Source: Flavobacteriaceae bacterium
GTDB taxonomy: Bacteria; Bacteroidota; Bacteroidia; Flavobacteriales; Flavobacteriaceae
Direction: 5' to 3'
DNA length: 64,000 bases
NCBI GenBank assembly: GCA_014075215.1
Contig: CP046177.1
Location: 1,798,501-1,862,500, forward strand
A program made the position numbers and the translations under genes. The notes beneath the pieces were generated by a model that was not told the origin of the DNA, did not search any database, and was given only the letters and a program-made list of their open reading frames with translations. Positions 1 to 9,406 of the stretch are shown here, piece after piece (positions within the stretch are counted from its first letter, which is position 1; each line of letters starts with the position of its first letter).

Positions 1-855
1 AGACTTTCGGGCGATAATTCACAATCTTGCGCTACCTGCCACCGACCGTCAAATGCATTTTCGGACCATACCCGTTTTAGCGATGGAATTGACGGGATAT
101 TCGGAAATAGAAATGCAATGCCTTTATTCAATTTAGCCTGGAATTTTAACGAGCGTTTTGCCTGGGACGGCAAAGAATTAAGTCTGGAAAGACAAGCGCT
201 GGAACCTGTTCGGAGCCCTGTTGAAATGCACAGTAGTTGGCCAGTAGTAGCAGATAAACTACAACAAGATCCTGAATATCCCACACTGTTTTTGCAAGCT
301 TTTGGAACCTTGACTATCGATTCTACAAGAATTACAAAAGCCATCGCTCAGTTTGAACGAACACTTATTTCCGGGAACTCAAAATTTGACCGATATCTTC
401 TGGGAAATGCTACACTAACCCCACAAGAACTCAACGGTTTTAATGTATTTATGGACGAGGCTAGAGGAGATTGCTTTCATTGTCACGGAAGCGATAACAA
501 TCCGCTTTGGACAGATAACAATTTTCACAATAACGGTTTAGATGAAACCTTTACGGATTTGGGATTAGGAGCGGTTACCGGTGACCCGAATGACAACGGA
601 AAATTTCGTTCACCGTCTTTGCGAAACCTCGCGTTTACAGCCCCTTATATGCATGACGGGCGTTTTGCAACACTGGACGCCGTCATCGATCACTATAGCG
701 AAGGGTTAAAAATGTCATCAACGGTAGACCCGCTAATGAAAAAAGTCAATGAAGGTGGCGTGCAGTTAACTCCACAAGACAAAGCAGATCTCAAGGCTTT
801 TTTACTGACACTTACCGATGACAATTTTGCAAACAATCCTGCATTTCGAAATTAA
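1..855 (+). CDS. Di-haem cytochrome c peroxidase (MauG/CcpA family), 5' end outside the window
   Basis: The frame is open from base 1, so the gene begins upstream; 284 residues are visible. Two c-type haem sites are present: CATCH at visible residues 10-14 and CFHCH at about 158-162. YMHDGRF near residue 217 supplies the likely distal Met ligand typical of bacterial di-haem peroxidases. The family reduces hydrogen peroxide in the periplasm using cytochrome c electrons; a MauG-like oxidase role is also possible. The signal peptide would lie outside the window. An internal ATG at 118 is not the true start, because the first haem motif lies upstream of it in the same frame. It ends 109 bp before the suf operon and appears unrelated to it. 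Confidence 0.9.
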   Translation, partial: RLSGDNSQSCATCHRPSNAFSDHTRFSDGIDGIFGNRNAMPLFNLAWNFNERFAWDGKELSLERQALEPVRSPVEMHSSWPVVADKLQQDPEYPTLFLQAFGTLTIDSTRITKAIAQFERTLISGNSKFDRYLLGNATLTPQELNGFNVFMDEARGDCFHCHGSDNNPLWTDNNFHNNGLDETFTDLGLGAVTGDPNDNGKFRSPSLRNLAFTAPYMHDGRFATLDAVIDHYSEGLKMSSTVDPLMKKVNEGGVQLTPQDKADLKAFLLTLTDDNFANNPAFRN

Positions 856-924
856 TCGGGTTTTTCAATTGTCACATAAAGTTTTCTAATGTAAGTCTAT
901 ATGGTATTTTCAGACTTAATATTG

Positions 925-932
925 TATCTTTG
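925..932 (+). promoter_or_regulatory. Likely -7 element for the suf operon
   Basis: TATCTTTG matches the Bacteroidota -7 consensus TAnnTTTG and lies 32 bp before the iscA-like start codon. The -33 region is AT-rich without a clear TTTG, so the call rests on the -7 box and position. Confidence 0.55.
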
Positions 933-964
933 TAACCACAATTTAGATTATAATCTATAAAGTT

Positions 965-1294
965 ATGATTAAAGTATCTGATCAAGCAAAAAAGAAAGTC
1001 ATTGAATTGATGACAGGTGACGGATTTGATGCCACTACGGATTTTGTTCGTGTGGGTGTAAAAAGCGGTGGATGTTCGGGGCTTTCTTATGATTTGAATT
1101 TCGATAAAAGCCAATTGGAAAATGATAAGGTTTTTGAAGATAATGATGTAAAAATAGTGGTCGATAAAAAGAGTTTTCTATATCTGGTAGGAACCACATT
1201 AGAATATTCCGGAGGGCTAAACGGAAAAGGATTTGTATTCAATAACCCAAATGCTAACAGAACATGCGGGTGCGGAGAAAGTTTTTCGCTATAA
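965..1294 (+). CDS. A-type iron-sulphur carrier (IscA/SufA/HesB family)
   Basis: The 109-residue protein has the three conserved cysteines of A-type carriers: Cys37 in GGCSGLSY and the C-terminal CGCGESF pair at about 101 and 103. The family binds iron or nascent Fe-S clusters and passes them to apoproteins in the cytoplasm. It is the first gene of a suf cluster followed by sufB, sufC and sufD, the usual flavobacterial order, and it follows a good promoter box. Length is normal and the frame is intact. Whether the trivial name should be sufA, iscA or erpA cannot be decided from sequence alone. Confidence 0.93.
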   Translation: MIKVSDQAKKKVIELMTGDGFDATTDFVRVGVKSGGCSGLSYDLNFDKSQLENDKVFEDNDVKIVVDKKSFLYLVGTTLEYSGGLNGKGFVFNNPNANRTCGCGESFSL

Positions 1295-1328
1295 GAAGTT
1301 CAACGTTTGATATTCAAAATTCAAAGTT

Positions 1329-1721
1329 ATGGCAACCGTTAAACAATTCGAAGATTTAGAAATTTGGAAACTTTCTAGAGTTTTTTGTAATGATATTAAC
1401 AAAGTTGCAAATAATACGGAATTAAGAAAAGACTACAAATTATATAGTCAAATTAATGGATCTTCCGGATCGATTATGGATAACATTGCATAGGGGTTTG
1501 AAAGAAATGGGAATAAAGAGTTTATACAGTTTTTATTGATAGCTAGAGCATCTTGTGGAGAAACAAGATACCAATTGTATAGGGCTTATGATAGAAATTA
1601 TCTAACTCTTGAAGCGTTTAATAAGTTAAAAGAACAATCATTAATTTTAAGTAAAATGATTAGTGGCTTTATCAATTATCCCAAAAAAAGTGATTGTAAA
1701 GGAAACAAGTATAAAGATTAA
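1329..1721 (+). pseudogene. Four-helix-bundle protein (S23/avd-like family) with an in-frame TAG
   Basis: Translation from ATG 1329 gives MATVKQFEDLEIWKLSR, the classic N-terminus of the S23/avd-like four-helix-bundle family. The frame reaches DNIA and stops at TAG 1491-1493, then continues without a frame change as GFERNGNKEFIQFL to a final stop at 1719-1721. Family members usually read NIAEGFER here, so one Glu codon has probably become a stop. Full length would be about 130 residues. It sits as an extra gene between the IscA-like gene and sufB, in the same orientation. The cellular role of these single-domain proteins is not established. A short protein from an internal start near 1536 is possible but unlikely. 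Confidence 0.85.
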
Positions 1722-1760
1722 AACTAGCGACTTTGAATTTTAAACAAGGAACTTTGAACT

Positions 1761-3206
1761 ATGAAGTATACCGAAGAAGATTTAAGAGAAGAGTTAAAAA
1801 CCAAAGAGTATGAATACGGTTTTTACACAGATATAGAAAGTGAAACGTTTCCCAAGGGATTGAATGAGGCTATTGTTCGTGCCATTTCCGAGAAAAAAAA
1901 CGAACCGGAATGGATGACGGAATGGCGTTTGGAAGCTTTTAGAATTTGGTCGGAAATGGAAGAACCCGATTGGGCAAACGTACAGTATAAAAAACCTGAT
2001 TTTCAGGATATTGCTTACTATTCTGCTCCGAAGAAAAAACCAAAGCTGAATAGTTTGGATGAGGTAGACCCTGAGTTGTTGGTCACGTTTGAAAAACTGG
2101 GTATCTCATTAGAAGAGCAAAAGCGATTGGCAAATGTTGCCGTAGACATTGTCATGGATTCTGTTTCCGTAGCTACCACATTCAAAGAAACTTTGGCCGA
2201 AAAAGGAATCATTTTTATGCCGATTTCCGAAGCCATTCAAAAGCATCCCGAATTGGTGAGAAAATATTTAGGTACTGTTATTCCGCAAAAAGACAACTTT
2301 TATGCTGCCTTAAACTCTGCTGTTTTTTCTGACGGTTCGTTTTGCTATATTCCAAAAGGAGTTCGCTGCCCTATGGAACTATCTACCTATTTCCGAATCA
2401 ACGAAGGAGGAACCGGGCAGTTTGAAAGAACCTTGGTAGTTGCTGACAAAGGAAGCTATGTAAGCTACTTAGAAGGATGTACGGCCCCCCAAAGAGACGA
2501 AAACCAACTGCATGCCGCCGTTGTTGAGTTAATTGCCCTGGATGATGCGGAGATTAAATATTCCACCGTTCAAAACTGGTTCCCCGGAGATAGTAAAGGA
2601 AAGGGTGGCGTATATAATTTTGTAACCAAAAGAGGCTTGTGCGAAACCAATGCAAAAATCTCCTGGACTCAGGTAGAAACAGGCTCTGCCATTACCTGGA
2701 AATATCCGAGTTGTGTACTAAAAGGAAATAACTCGGTAGGCGAGTTTTATTCAATTGCCGTAACTAATAATTTCCAACAGGCAGATACCGGAACAAAGAT
2801 GATTCACTTAGGGAAAAATACCAGGTCAACCATTATTTCCAAAGGGATCTCTGCCGGAAAATCGCAAAATAGCTATCGAGGGCTGGTACAAATCAATTCC
2901 AGGGCAGAAAATGCAAGAAACTTTTCGCAATGTGATAGTCTGCTAATGGGTAACGAATGCGGTGCACATACATTTCCGTATATCGAATCCAAAAACAAGT
3001 CGGCTCAGATAGAGCACGAAGCTACTACGAGTAAAATCGGAGAAGACCAACTGTTTTATTGTAATCAGCGAGGAATTGATACGGAAAAAGCCATTGCGCT
3101 GATAGTAAACGGATTTAGCAAGGAAGTACTAAACAAACTTCCTATGGAGTTTGCCGTAGAAGCGCAAAAATTACTGGAAATCAGTTTGGAAGGAAGTGTG
3201 GGTTAA
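1761..3206 (+). CDS. sufB: SUF scaffold subunit SufB
   Basis: This 481-residue protein matches SufB along its whole length, with the conserved core and C-terminal SAQIEHEATTSKIGEDQLFY segment that precedes the family's end. SufB forms the SufBC2D complex, on which Fe-S clusters are built with ATP hydrolysis by SufC. The start at 1761 gives MKYTEEDLREELK, normal for Bacteroidota SufB. It lies in an operon with sufC (4103) and sufD (4924), interrupted only by a small lipoprotein hydrolase gene. The frame is clean, in contrast with the broken four-helix-bundle gene just upstream. Confidence 0.97.
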   Translation: MKYTEEDLREELKTKEYEYGFYTDIESETFPKGLNEAIVRAISEKKNEPEWMTEWRLEAFRIWSEMEEPDWANVQYKKPDFQDIAYYSAPKKKPKLNSLDEVDPELLVTFEKLGISLEEQKRLANVAVDIVMDSVSVATTFKETLAEKGIIFMPISEAIQKHPELVRKYLGTVIPQKDNFYAALNSAVFSDGSFCYIPKGVRCPMELSTYFRINEGGTGQFERTLVVADKGSYVSYLEGCTAPQRDENQLHAAVVELIALDDAEIKYSTVQNWFPGDSKGKGGVYNFVTKRGLCETNAKISWTQVETGSAITWKYPSCVLKGNNSVGEFYSIAVTNNFQQADTGTKMIHLGKNTRSTIISKGISAGKSQNSYRGLVQINSRAENARNFSQCDSLLMGNECGAHTFPYIESKNKSAQIEHEATTSKIGEDQLFYCNQRGIDTEKAIALIVNGFSKEVLNKLPMEFAVEAQKLLEISLEGSVG

Positions 3207-3251
3207 TGTAGCAATGGGTTAATTTGAAAATGTATCAATGATCACCATTCA

Positions 3252-4094
3252 ATGATTATAAGAATGAAAAAAATACTATTCTTTTTATTAGCTATCAGTA
3301 TTCTTGGATGTAAAAACACCCATAAAAAAGAACCGGCAAAACCCAAAGTAAAATTATATGCTTTGGAAGGCGGTGCTATTTTGGTAAAAAAATTAGAAGT
3401 CTTCTCTCAAGACACCACCTATACCGGTCAGACCAGGCAGTTTACAAATGCGTATTATGTAATCTCTCATCCGAAAGGGAATTTAATGTGGGATGCCGGT
3501 TTGCCGGAACAGCTGATAGTGCCAGAACCTTTTCATGAACCAAATGGCGTGTTTGCCATTCAAAGGCCGGATTCATTAAAAAATCAACTGGCTTCCATAG
3601 GGTTTACAATTGAAGATTTTGATTATATCGCTTTGTCTCACCATCATTTTGACCATACCGGGCATGCCAATTATTTGAAAGATGCCACTTGGTTGGTACA
3701 AGAAAACGAGTACAATGCTATTGCCGGAGATACTGTAAAAGTAAAAAATCCGGCAGTCCGGGAATTAACAAATGTAAAAAAGCTAAACGGAGATTACGAT
3801 GTTTTTGGTGACGGAACCGTTATCATTAAATCCATGCCGGGTCATACAATAGGACACCAGGTATTGTATGTTGATACAGGCTTGGAACAGCCTATTCTAC
3901 TGACCGGCGATCTGTATCATTTTGAAGAAAACAGAACACACCGCAGAGTTCCGTCATTTAATTACAATGTGAAGCAAACCTTAGAAAGCATGGATAAATT
4001 TGAAGCTTTCGCCAAAGAAAAAAATGCCAAAGTGTTCATTCAGCATTCCCCTGCTGATTTTGAGCGTATTAAAAAATATGTAAACCAGAAATAA
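3252..4094 (+). CDS. Lipoprotein MBL-fold metallo-hydrolase (AHL-lactonase-like)
   Basis: The 280-residue protein starts with a lipoprotein signal ending at the lipobox SILGC. The metallo-beta-lactamase zinc motif HHHFDHTGH is clear, followed by a GHTIGH histidine site and LLTGDLYHF, the usual order of metal ligands. The family cleaves lactones, thioesters or other esters; the overall pattern is closest to N-acyl homoserine lactonase-like enzymes, but the substrate cannot be inferred. The start may be 3252 or, more plausibly, the in-frame ATG at 3264 (MKKILFF). It is placed between sufB and sufC, 45 bp after sufB and 8 bp before sufC, so it is probably co-transcribed with the suf genes. A periplasmic enzyme inside this operon is not expected for cluster assembly. 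Confidence 0.88.
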   Translation: MIIRMKKILFFLLAISILGCKNTHKKEPAKPKVKLYALEGGAILVKKLEVFSQDTTYTGQTRQFTNAYYVISHPKGNLMWDAGLPEQLIVPEPFHEPNGVFAIQRPDSLKNQLASIGFTIEDFDYIALSHHHFDHTGHANYLKDATWLVQENEYNAIAGDTVKVKNPAVRELTNVKKLNGDYDVFGDGTVIIKSMPGHTIGHQVLYVDTGLEQPILLTGDLYHFEENRTHRRVPSFNYNVKQTLESMDKFEAFAKEKNAKVFIQHSPADFERIKKYVNQK

Positions 4095-4102
4095 AAGAGA
4101 GA

Positions 4103-4849
4103 ATGCTAAAGATTGAAAATTTACACGCAGAAGTAGAAGGGAAAGACATTTTAAAAGGGTTAAACCTTTGCGTAAATCCGGGAGAGGTCCATGCGATCAT
4201 GGGACCTAACGGATCAGGAAAAAGTACGTTGGCTTCCGTCATAGCTGGAAAAGAAGATTATGAAGTTACGGAAGGAACCATTGACTTAGACAATGAAGAT
4301 ATTAGTGAGCTCTCACCGGAAGAAAGAGCACATGAAGGAGTGTTCTTATCTTTCCAGTACCCGGTGGAAATTCCCGGAGTAACGGTAACCAACTTTATTA
4401 AAACAGCTATTAATGAATCTCGTAAAGCACGAGGTTTGGAAGACATGCCTGCAAAAGACATGCTAAAAAAGATCCGTGAAAAGTCGGAGTTGTTAGCGAT
4501 TGATAGAAAGTTCCTGTCTCGCTCATTAAATGAAGGGTTTTCAGGAGGAGAAAAAAAGCGAAATGAAATTTTTCAAATGGCAATGCTGGAGCCTAAATTG
4601 GCTATCTTAGATGAAACCGACTCCGGTTTGGATATCGATGCTTTGCGTATTGTAGCCAATGGGGTTAATAAACTAAAATCCAAAGACAATGCCGTCATTA
4701 TAATTACGCATTACCAACGATTATTAAAATATATTATTCCTGATTTTGTACATGTATTACATGATGGAAAAATCGTAAAAACGGGAGATGCTTCTCTGGC
4801 GTTAGAACTGGAAGCAAAAGGATATGATTGGATTAAAGAATTAGTTTAG
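4103..4849 (+). CDS. sufC: SUF ATPase SufC
   Basis: The 248-residue ABC-type ATPase has Walker A GPNGSGKST, the SufC-type signature FSGGEKKRNE and Walker B LAILDETDSGLD. SufC powers the cytoplasmic SufBCD scaffold rather than a membrane transporter. It lies between the lipoprotein hydrolase and sufD. Length and motifs are typical. Confidence 0.98.
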   Translation: MLKIENLHAEVEGKDILKGLNLCVNPGEVHAIMGPNGSGKSTLASVIAGKEDYEVTEGTIDLDNEDISELSPEERAHEGVFLSFQYPVEIPGVTVTNFIKTAINESRKARGLEDMPAKDMLKKIREKSELLAIDRKFLSRSLNEGFSGGEKKRNEIFQMAMLEPKLAILDETDSGLDIDALRIVANGVNKLKSKDNAVIIITHYQRLLKYIIPDFVHVLHDGKIVKTGDASLALELEAKGYDWIKELV

Positions 4850-4923
4850 CTAATTCTTATTCAAAATTTATAATTCAAAGTTTTGCGGCTTTGAAATTTA
4901 AAATTTAAAACTTTGAATGAAAA

Positions 4924-6237
4924 ATGGATTTAAAAGACAAAATAGTTTCTTCATACGTAGCATTTGAAGACGGAATAAACGTCAATTCGGATATACACAA
5001 TATTCGGACGGCAGCATTTCAGAATTTTGAAAAGTTGGGATTTCCCACCAAAAAGCTGGAGGTTTGGAAATACACCTCGCTTAATTCCATATTGAAAGAA
5101 GATTACAGTATTTTTCCTGACAAAGAAAAAGCGGTTGAATTAGCAGATGTAAAAAAATATTTTATTCATGATATTGATACCTATAAAATTATTTTTATTG
5201 ATGGAAAATACAGTTCGTTTTTGTCGGAAACCACACATGACACGATTGATGTATGCTTAATGTCTGCCGCTTTGACTAAAGCAAAATATAAGCCCGTTAT
5301 AGAAAACTATTTTAACAACATTGCAAGGCAAGATAATCTAACTTCTTTAAATACGGCTTTTGCAAAAGAAGGAGCTTATATTTATATCCCCAAAAATACG
5401 GAAGTTCAAAAGCCGATTCAAATTATCAACTTTGTTACAGGCTCTGAAGTCGCAACCATGATTCAGCCCAGAAATCTGATTGTTGTTGAACAAAATGCAC
5501 ATGTTCAAATCATTGAACGCCATCAAAGCTTAACGGAGAATACCGTATTGACAAATTCGGTAACGGAGATTTTTGCGCATAGACATGCAACTGTTGACTA
5601 CTACAAAATTCAGAATGATCATATTGCTGCTTCACTCGTAGATAATACCTATATAGAGCAACAATCGGAAAGTGAAGTCTCCGTACACACATTTTCTTTC
5701 GGAGGAAATATCACCAGAAACAATTTGAATTTCTTTCAAAAAGGAGAACATATCAATTCTATCTTAAAAGGAATTACCATTAGTAAAGGAAAGCAACATG
5801 TAGATCACCACACATTAGTACATCATATAGAACCTAATTGCGAGAGCCATCAGGACTATAAAGGAATTTTTAATGAGCGCTCTACAGGGGTTTTTAATGG
5901 AAAAGTGATTGTTGAAAAAGAAGCACAAAAAACTAATGCATATCAACAAAATAACAACATATTGGTGAGCGACAGGTCTACCGTCAATGCAAAACCGCAA
6001 CTGGAAATTTTTGCTGATGATGTAAAATGTTCTCACGGATGTACGATTGGACAATTAGATGATCAGGCATTATTTTATATGCAACAACGCGGAATCCCTA
6101 AAAAAGAAGCCGAAGCACTATTGATGTATGCTTTTGCAAATACAGTACTGGAAAGTGTAAAAATCCCGGAAGTAAAAGAACGAATTACGAAACTAATTGC
6201 TGATAAGTTAAATGTACAAATTGGTTTTGACGTTTAG
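4924..6237 (+). CDS. sufD: SUF scaffold subunit SufD
   Basis: The 437-residue protein has the SufB/SufD beta-helix fold pattern, including KCSHGCTIGQLD and the YMQQRGIPKKEAEALLMYAF segment near the C-terminus. SufD pairs with SufB and SufC and is needed for iron acquisition during cluster building. It is the last suf gene here; no sufS or sufE follows in the window, so the cysteine desulphurase must be encoded elsewhere. The 74-bp spacer after sufC carries short imperfect repeats of the words TTCAAAGTTTTG and AAATTTAAAA. Confidence 0.97.
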   Translation: MDLKDKIVSSYVAFEDGINVNSDIHNIRTAAFQNFEKLGFPTKKLEVWKYTSLNSILKEDYSIFPDKEKAVELADVKKYFIHDIDTYKIIFIDGKYSSFLSETTHDTIDVCLMSAALTKAKYKPVIENYFNNIARQDNLTSLNTAFAKEGAYIYIPKNTEVQKPIQIINFVTGSEVATMIQPRNLIVVEQNAHVQIIERHQSLTENTVLTNSVTEIFAHRHATVDYYKIQNDHIAASLVDNTYIEQQSESEVSVHTFSFGGNITRNNLNFFQKGEHINSILKGITISKGKQHVDHHTLVHHIEPNCESHQDYKGIFNERSTGVFNGKVIVEKEAQKTNAYQQNNNILVSDRSTVNAKPQLEIFADDVKCSHGCTIGQLDDQALFYMQQRGIPKKEAEALLMYAFANTVLESVKIPEVKERITKLIADKLNVQIGFDV

Positions 6238-6358
6238 AACAGAGCATTTTTACTAAAAACTCATTTAAACGATTTCCAAATCATATTCCGAAGAAATTAT
6301 TTTGTTACAAAACAATTATTTTTAATACTTATGGATTGTTGAAACCAATAAATCACAA

Positions 6359-7831
6359 ATGATTGCACATTTTCTACGTCTGGAATGGAGGCAATATTTT
6401 CGTTCTTCTTATTGGCAAACGGGGCTTACCTTAAAGATCATTATGGGGTTTTTTGCAATCTATTTTATGATATCCTTCCTCGCTATCGGTATCGGAGGAT
6501 ATTATATAATTGAAGAACAATTTCCAGATACAAAACCGCTGAGCCTTATCAATTCATATTTGTTGTATGCTGTTTTTGCCGATTTGATATTCAGGTATAT
6601 GATGCAAAAATTACCTGTAATGAACGTAAAGCCAATGCTCATTTTACCCATTAAAAAAAGCACGCTGACTCATTACGTACTCGGTAAATCCGCATTTTCT
6701 TTTTTTAATATAATGCCTTTGTTTTTTTATGTGCCCTTTTCAATGGTACTTATCAAAGAGGGTTATAGCACAGCAGGTTCATTAGGGTGGTTATTCACTA
6801 TGGTATTTATTACACAAAACCTGAATTTCTTAAATTTTTTAATCAATAAAAATAGCCTTGCTTTTTGGTTTTCAGTAATAATAATTGGAGGATTGGCACT
6901 GCTACGGCAGTTCCAAATTTTCGATATTACCATCTATAGCCGGATGGTGTTTGACACCATTTATGATCTGCCCGTATTATCTTTATTAGGCATTTTATTA
7001 CTAGCAATCGTATACTACTGCAATTATAAATACCTGAGAACCAAAGTGTATTTGGGTGCTGTTGTTTCGGACAAGAAAAAGAAAGTAACCTCAGCGAATC
7101 TATCATGGGCAGACCGACTGGGGGATGTTGCCCCGTTTATTAAAAACGATATCCGGTTAATATGGAGAAATAAAAGAACAAAAACAGTTTTTCTGATATC
7201 ATTTTTATTTGTTTTATACGGTTTTATATTTTTTGACAATCCGGTATATAGAAACAAGATGCCTGGATTTTTGGTTTTTGCATCCCTTTTTGTAACAGGA
7301 GGGTTTATGCTCAATTACGGGCAGTTTATACCGGCGTGGGACAGCTCTTACTATAAAATGTTAATGACACAAAACATACGCTACAGAAAATTTCTGGAAT
7401 CCAAGTGGGTTTTGATGGTTGCCATGACAGGAGTTTTATATGTCCTGAGCACCGTTTATTTGGTAGTTTACGGAGTTGAAGAATTTTTAATGATTACGGC
7501 AGGTGCTGTTTATAATATTGGGTTTAACTCACTGCTTCTCTTATATGCAGGATCATTTAACAGGAAACGGATAGATTTGGAAAAGAGTGGGTTTTCCAAT
7601 ATGCAGGGAACCAGTGCAGCCCAGTTTATCATCATTATCCCGGTTATGGTACTGCCCATGCTGCTCTTTTGGCTGTTTAGCTCAACCATTCATTTCAATG
7701 CAGGGTTAATCGCCATTGCAACCTTTGGAATGATCCCCTTCATTTTTAAAAATGATTGCATGCGCTTTATTGAGGCAAAGTACATAAGAGAAAAATATAT
7801 AGCAATTAAAGCTTTCAATCAAAAAGCTTAA
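6359..7831 (+). CDS. DUF5687-type multi-pass membrane protein, likely ABC exporter permease
   Basis: The 490-residue protein is strongly hydrophobic with about a dozen predicted membrane spans and an N-terminus (MIAHFLRLEWRQYFRSSYW) typical of the Bacteroidota family DUF5687. It is followed 19 bp later by an ABC ATPase gene, which implies a two-component exporter in the inner membrane. The substrate is unknown. Frame and length are normal. The pairing is inferred from adjacency and family habit rather than from a permease signature. Confidence 0.82.
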   Translation: MIAHFLRLEWRQYFRSSYWQTGLTLKIIMGFFAIYFMISFLAIGIGGYYIIEEQFPDTKPLSLINSYLLYAVFADLIFRYMMQKLPVMNVKPMLILPIKKSTLTHYVLGKSAFSFFNIMPLFFYVPFSMVLIKEGYSTAGSLGWLFTMVFITQNLNFLNFLINKNSLAFWFSVIIIGGLALLRQFQIFDITIYSRMVFDTIYDLPVLSLLGILLLAIVYYCNYKYLRTKVYLGAVVSDKKKKVTSANLSWADRLGDVAPFIKNDIRLIWRNKRTKTVFLISFLFVLYGFIFFDNPVYRNKMPGFLVFASLFVTGGFMLNYGQFIPAWDSSYYKMLMTQNIRYRKFLESKWVLMVAMTGVLYVLSTVYLVVYGVEEFLMITAGAVYNIGFNSLLLLYAGSFNRKRIDLEKSGFSNMQGTSAAQFIIIIPVMVLPMLLFWLFSSTIHFNAGLIAIATFGMIPFIFKNDCMRFIEAKYIREKYIAIKAFNQKA

Positions 7832-7850
7832 ATTTAATGACCGAGCACAG

Positions 7851-8546
7851 ATGATACAATCAAAAGACATTTCAAAAAAATACGGACATACGGAAGTACT
7901 TGCAATAGATTCCTTAGACATTCCAAAAGGTCAAAGTTTTGGCTTAGTAGGAAATAACGGAGCAGGGAAAACCACCTATTTTAATATCTTGTTAGACCTG
8001 ATCAAACCCACTACGGGAAGTATAACCAATAACAATATTGTAGTAAATAAGAGCGAAGAGTGGAAAACATTTACCGGATCGTTTATAGATGAAACCTTTT
8101 TAATCGGTTATCTGACACCGGAAGAATATTTTGATTTTGCCGGAACATTGAGGAGAATGAATAAAGCCGACGTACAATCTTTTTTAGACCGGTTTGAAGA
8201 GTTCTTTAAAGGGGAAGTTTTAGGCAAGAAAAAATACCTGCGGGATTTAAGTAAAGGAAATCAAAAAAAAGCAGGAGTTATTGCTGCTTTAATGGGAAAC
8301 CCGCAAGTAATTATTTTGGACGAACCATTTGCAAACCTGGACCCGACATCTCAGATTAAACTAAAGAAAATTCTAAAAAGAGTAACCGAAAATAAAGAAA
8401 TAACACTACTCATTTCCAGCCATGATTTAAGTCATATCACCGAAGTATGCGAAAGAATAGTTGTTCTGAACAAAGGGACTGTGGTAAAAGATATTCAAAC
8501 ATCCGAAAAAACACTAAAAGAACTGGAAAGCTATTTTTCTACATAA
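7851..8546 (+). CDS. ABC transporter ATP-binding protein
   Basis: The 231-residue ATPase carries Walker A GNNGAGKTT, a signature LSKGNQKKAG with Lys in place of the first Gly of the canonical LSGGQ, Walker B VIILDEPFANLD and a switch His in SSHDLSH. It would energise the DUF5687 permease encoded immediately upstream. Proteins of this form act in export of lipids, peptides or drugs, but nothing here identifies the cargo. Confidence 0.93.
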   Translation: MIQSKDISKKYGHTEVLAIDSLDIPKGQSFGLVGNNGAGKTTYFNILLDLIKPTTGSITNNNIVVNKSEEWKTFTGSFIDETFLIGYLTPEEYFDFAGTLRRMNKADVQSFLDRFEEFFKGEVLGKKKYLRDLSKGNQKKAGVIAALMGNPQVIILDEPFANLDPTSQIKLKKILKRVTENKEITLLISSHDLSHITEVCERIVVLNKGTVVKDIQTSEKTLKELESYFST

Positions 8547-8718
8547 AAATATTTGAATACCCGTTTAGATACTTAAAAGGAATAATTAGAACATTTTTGA
8601 AATCTTTGAATTTTGTAATTTAATAATATGAAATCCCATAAATAAGCAAAGATACTCACCAGATAAGTATCTTTGCTGTTATAGCAGCAATAGAATACAC
8701 ACAGGTGATAAAAGTGGG
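8547..8718 (+). other. Intergenic stretch with a 12-bp perfect hairpin
   Basis: There is no gene. AGCAAAGATACT at 8645-8656 pairs perfectly with AGTATCTTTGCT at 8666-8677 around a 9-nt loop. No T-run follows, so it is a weak candidate terminator for the ABC operon, or a hairpin linked to the IS110 remnant that follows. Confidence 0.5.
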
Positions 8719-9051
8719 TTGTGCATAGATGTTCACAAGGATATTACAATAGCCACGATTCGTAGTAGCAATACCGAGTTTGAAACTCGAAAGTTTGGAG
8801 CCTACACGAGTTCATTGACAGATTTAAGAGATTGGTGCAAAAGCGAAGTAGCAACCCATGTTGCTATGGAAAGTACTGGCGTTTATTGGATGCTTGTTTT
8901 CAATGTTTTGGAAGAATACTTTGAAGAAATGAACCCTTTTATGGTACATATCAACAATAAAAATAGCATTGAAACTCAAAAAATCAATCAAAATTTAAAA
9001 AAGCGGGACAACGAAAATGCAATAGCAAATCAATTTTTCAAAGACGTCTAA
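8719..9051 (+). pseudogene. IS110-family transposase, N-terminal remnant
   Basis: The frame reads CIDVHKDITIATI and then HVAMESTGVYWMLVFNVLEE, the DEDD-type N-terminal domain of IS110 transposases with the first Asp in IDVHKD. After about residue 75 the similarity ends and is replaced by unrelated sequence that runs to a stop. The C-terminal catalytic serine domain is missing. No ATG opens the frame; TTG at 8719 is the first plausible start. The fragment cannot encode a working transposase. Confidence 0.8.
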
Positions 9052-9406
9052 TAAATAAAAAACACCTTGTTCCCAAAATATTTTTTCTGCGAAACCAGGA
9101 TGATTTCTTTGCTTGTTCAATTATAAAGCCTCACGGTTCTGTTTAAGGTTTTCAGCCGTTTGCCTGATAGTTTCTCCCATCATTTCCATAAGCTGATCTA
9201 ATGACTCTAATTTATCAATAGACTGATTAGGGCAGCAAATCCTAGCATCTGAATATCCTTAGCACAGAATAAGTTATAATATAAATCAAGAAAAATTACA
9301 AATACAATTTTACCTTTTTGGTTATGTTTGATTTCCTTCCTAAATTTGAAAATAAGCTTTTATAAATTTTATAATCAAGAACTACCTTTTCATATTAAGG
9401 TTAATT
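9052..9406. other. Degenerate sequence between IS remnants
   Basis: No intact gene is present. On the minus strand a short open stretch at about 9240-9121 encodes a helical fragment ending in DQLMEMMGETIRQTAENLKQ and a few more residues. It has no start codon and no identifiable family. It is probably debris from an earlier insertion. Confidence 0.4.

Noticed and set aside
872..1114. 80-residue minus-strand open frame over the suf promoter
   Set aside because: It is a shadow of the IscA-like gene and its promoter.
1491..1493. TAG read as an amino acid (stop codon recoding) in the four-helix-bundle gene
   Set aside because: Other breaks use TAA or frameshifts, no recoding signals were seen, and core genes end normally.
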